Positions 60,815-64,000 of a stretch of 64,000 bases of DNA are shown here, in pieces. Location: assembly GCF_020382885.2 (NCBI RefSeq), contig NC_058502.1, positions 11,807,950 through 11,871,949 of the forward strand, read 5' to 3'. The translations under genes were made by a program, and so were the position numbers. Every line of letters begins with the position of its first letter. Within the stretch, counting starts at the first letter, position 1. The stretch comes from Scatophagus argus. Taxonomy: Eukaryota; Chordata; Actinopteri; Scatophagidae. The notes beneath the pieces were generated by a model, which was not told the DNA's origin, made no database searches, and saw nothing but the letters and a program-made list of their open reading frames with translations.

Positions 60815-63800
60815 CTGATCCAGAGATTAAGTTATTTCTCTTTCTGGAATGATGAGCTCCCTCATTGCAGTCTTAACAATGTTTTCACTAAACCCTCTCT
60901 GTGAATTTGGGCATGAAAGTAGTTTATCAAGTTACAGTTCCAAACATTGCTGCTTTTATTTTTGCAATCTTGCGCAGAGAAGTAAAATTTTAATTTCAGT
61001 GTTAAGATTTGATTACTTCTCTAGTCATTTATATGATTGGTCATACAATAAATAGAACTGAAAATTACTGTACATTGCAGCGAAATGGGCACTTTCGTGA
61101 ACACAGTGTACTCGTCAAGGTCCTCACAGAGTCTTGAAATGTCTTCAGTTTTACAAATACCTGGCCCCAGAAAACACAGAATTTTCCTGAATTTGAAAAT
61201 TCTTCAATCCATTTCATCAGAATTTATATTGTGTTATGTTGAATATAACAGCACCTGCAAAATCAGATGTAACCTAAATCTAAATTTAGGCTGTCTAAAA
61301 AATCTCACTTGGCCAAGAGGAATTTCTCTCCTGTCGACAGGTTTCCTTTAGGGAAAAAGCTTGGTTGAAAGCTATCCTGATAACCCAATATACAACAGGT
61401 TTCTCACCTGCATGAGCATAATCATAAAGTTATTTGTTAACTTACCTCTAGCCAAGCCCTTAGACCATTGTCATTTCTTATTTAAAATGGGCCAGTTTCA
61501 GGTGTGTCGTCAGATTCAGCAATACACGAACAGGACAGTGCTTTTTTTTAATGTTATTGTTCCCCATTTCATGTTTAAAAGGTGATATTTTATTTTGAAC
61601 ACTAAAAATGCTGCTCTTATCTCCATAGCAAAGTTGATTTCATTTTTTATTTCAGCAAAGACTCTTGGTATGCTATTTCATTTTTCATTTCGGCATACTT
61701 CTGTGAGAATTAAGCCGTGCCCTCACTCAGCTATAAATTGCCTGGAGGGAGTCCACGGTATGTGTTTGGAGTAAATAAGAAAAACAGGCCAACGAGGGTT
61801 AGAAATAGCAAAATGCTCTTGAGTCATCATTCTGAACTTACAGAGCTGCATGATTGACATTAATGACTGCCTCTCTGACAGTTAAAAAAATGGATATGCA
61901 CTAACAGTTCTGGATGAAAGACAAAATCTTCTAATGAGACTAAGTGATATGTTGTCAATGGAATGAGGCCTGTAGGTGTGTTTTTTTTTTTACCTATTTT
62001 TGCAATGAATAAAGACCGCCAGCCTCATTAACCTGATATTTGTCCGGTCTTTTTATTAATCCTTGTTAAGTTTTGATTTAATTAGGTGTTAAGCCTGGTG
62101 GTACAGAATGCCAGGCTCTTTTCTTTCTTTTTCCTCATTATAACTTTGTACCTCTGTATACCCTGTGTTTATTACTGTATGTAGAGGCTGGTCACTATAT
62201 GTCAAACCAGATGTTTAGTAGCAAGTCAACAGTGGCCTAATTCCTCCTCAGCACGATGAATTGGTGAATGTTACTTAAAAAGATGACCGTTAAGGTGTTA
62301 TTTCTGTATAGAAAAAAAACATAAACATAAGGGCACGCAATACAATGACATGTTGCAGTTTTGGTTCTGTTCAGTGTGCATTTTAGTTGTGGCCATTATT
62401 CAGTATTTTTATGCACTCATTTATTTTGTAGAGCTTGCATGACAGCTACACACGCTATCAATATTTTATTCATTGCACATGTAGGCGGCTTGCTCTGTTA
62501 AATTGAAGTTGCTGGTCCCAAAATGGTTTTGTTTAATTTATTTAATTTTTTTTGTGAAGCAGTTCTTTTCATCAACCACCACACCACACCATACTCTGTC
62601 AGTAGGAATGTGTTAATATTGCCTCTAAGTCACAGTTTACAGTATGACACATTTTTAAATGCCCTAAACCGAATTCCTAAAGAGTAGTTTGATGTCATGG
62701 TGCTGCTCTGTCAAACGAAAGTGGATGACCTACTTTTCCTCCCTGCCTCTGAAATATTTCAGAAATAGGATTGGATAGCTCCAGCTGAAGTCCTGTGCAC
62801 TAACCCAGAAACAGACTCACGCTGCAGCTATAGGCAAAGCAGTGTTTCACCACTTGCCCCCACCCCTCTCTACCCTGTTCATGTTTGGCTGTTGAAAAGT
62901 GGGTGGGAATTTGTATGGAAGCAGAGCGAGGGCATTTTAACAGATGACAGCTTTTGCTGAATTCACTGTGAGTTTGAGAAGAGAGTGGATGCTAAGGGCT
63001 GATAATTTTCTCACTTGTTATCTGTGAAGACATACTGTAAGTAGACCTACTATAATCAGTAGTTATATTGCCAAAACATTTTGCTAATTTAACTTTCATT
63101 TTCATATGCCTACATTTTTTTCATTTTCAATTCCACTTGTGTGTTGTCTTAATGTGTTTTACATAGCTTTTTAACAATCATCTGATTTTTTTTTTCTTTG
63201 TGTGTGTGTGTTTATGTGTGTGTCAGAATGTATTGATTCACGGGTTTTGGTGTCTAGCACATTAAAATAGTGCACTCTCTCTCATTTAAGATCCAGTTCA
63301 GTAGACAGATGCTACCTCTGACCTCTTTAGCGCTTGATTTAATGCATGCAGTGGTTTTGGATTGGTTATACTGGCCTGCGGCAGTAAGCAGACCTTGCAT
63401 ATTGTGTTAATGCACAGTTAAGCGACATCCTGTGCATCACAATGTACTTTATCTTTCAAACAGCTGGGGCTGTAGGATACCACCATCTTATCAGTAATAG
63501 ATATGTCTTTTTCTTATATATGTGATGTAGAACCTTTTACTATTGGAGACTGCATTTCCTTAGTTGTTTAACTGTAAACTGTCGTTTACTGGACTGTGAA
63601 AATTTGGCTTTGGTTGAATTCACAATAACATCTACAACATTGTACGGGATACTTTGATACCTCTCTCTAGCAGTCTTGTTTCTGGTTGTTTCTTTTTAAT
63701 GTTACAATGTGCAGTCACTCCCAACTCTGTAGGTGCTTTGGTTGCTTGGCAACAGGAGGATATAGTGCATGTATTTACCATTGAAGTAAAATCCTAGGGT

Positions 63801-64000
63801 GAAAGCTGATAATGTCTTTTAACAGAATTGTATGATTGCTTGCAGGAGTTGTCAAGATGACACAGACAAGCAAAGACAAGCAGGGTGTATGGAAAAGGCA
63901 TTTTCAAATGAGATGTCAGTGATGTACAGTAGACCGGGCTCTAAATATTTTTCTATGAGTACAACAAATTAATTTGGTCCCTTGGGCAGATATGGTTGTT

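Larger units (their letters stand above)
54740..64000 (+). other. lcor: lcor intron 1, continues past the window
   Basis: No further lcor exon encoding the expected Phe-Glu-Ser-Ile-Leu segment is visible. It holds a TA microsatellite (55769-55814), two more diverged copies of the repeat seen at 53886 (about 55540-55700 and 56515-56610), a GT tract (about 63200-63227) and a possible conserved block at 61690-62120. Confidence 0.65.

Overview
This is eukaryotic, vertebrate genomic DNA, almost certainly from a ray-finned fish and probably a percomorph teleost. Coding sequence is split into short exons with GT-AG, one GC-AG and one AT-AC intron. Dinucleotide microsatellites are frequent, several teleost-type repeat families are present, and the gene order matches the human 10q24 neighbourhood (HPSE2, HPS1, ANKRD2, MORN4, LCOR). 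There are no operons, CRISPR arrays, rRNAs or convincing tRNAs.

Layout. 1-5406: presumed intron upstream of the first visible hpse2 exon. 5407-25184 (+): the last nine coding exons of heparanase-2 (hpse2), with a 3' UTR to about 26600. 26600-29860: intergenic. 29870-37293 (+): complete hps1, 17 coding exons, 680 residues, behind a CpG-rich promoter with a perfect TFEB/MITF-type palindrome. 38175-40213 (-): a complete ST3Gal-type sialyltransferase of the ST3GAL5/ST3GAL7 group (392 residues), tail-to-tail with hps1. 41371-44256 (+): ankrd2, with one ankyrin repeat per 99-base exon. 44257-48517: intergenic, with a Tc1-like transposon relic and a possible regulatory block. 48518-50744 (-): complete morn4 (146 residues, the human length), with its promoter near 51900. 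54643-54739 (+): first coding exon of lcor, whose first intron fills the rest of the window.

The neighbours are unrelated in mechanism and look like conserved synteny, not a functional cluster. Hpse2 is a secreted heparan-sulfate-binding pseudoenzyme. Hps1 is a BLOC-3 subunit for lysosome-related organelles. The sialyltransferase works in the Golgi, Ankrd2 is a muscle stress-response protein, Morn4 is a myosin-III adaptor, and Lcor is a nuclear corepressor.

Most notable observations: a recent partial duplication of an hpse2 exon that is already dead; an hpse2 active site lacking the catalytic nucleophile region; a conserved U12-type AT-AC intron in hps1, recognisable because only that splice keeps the protein frame; a short upstream ORF whose stop overlaps the hps1 start codon; and a CLEAR-box palindrome in the hps1 promoter. 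I found no wholly new multi-gene system. All exon borders were deduced by eye from splice signals, reading phase and remembered family proteins.
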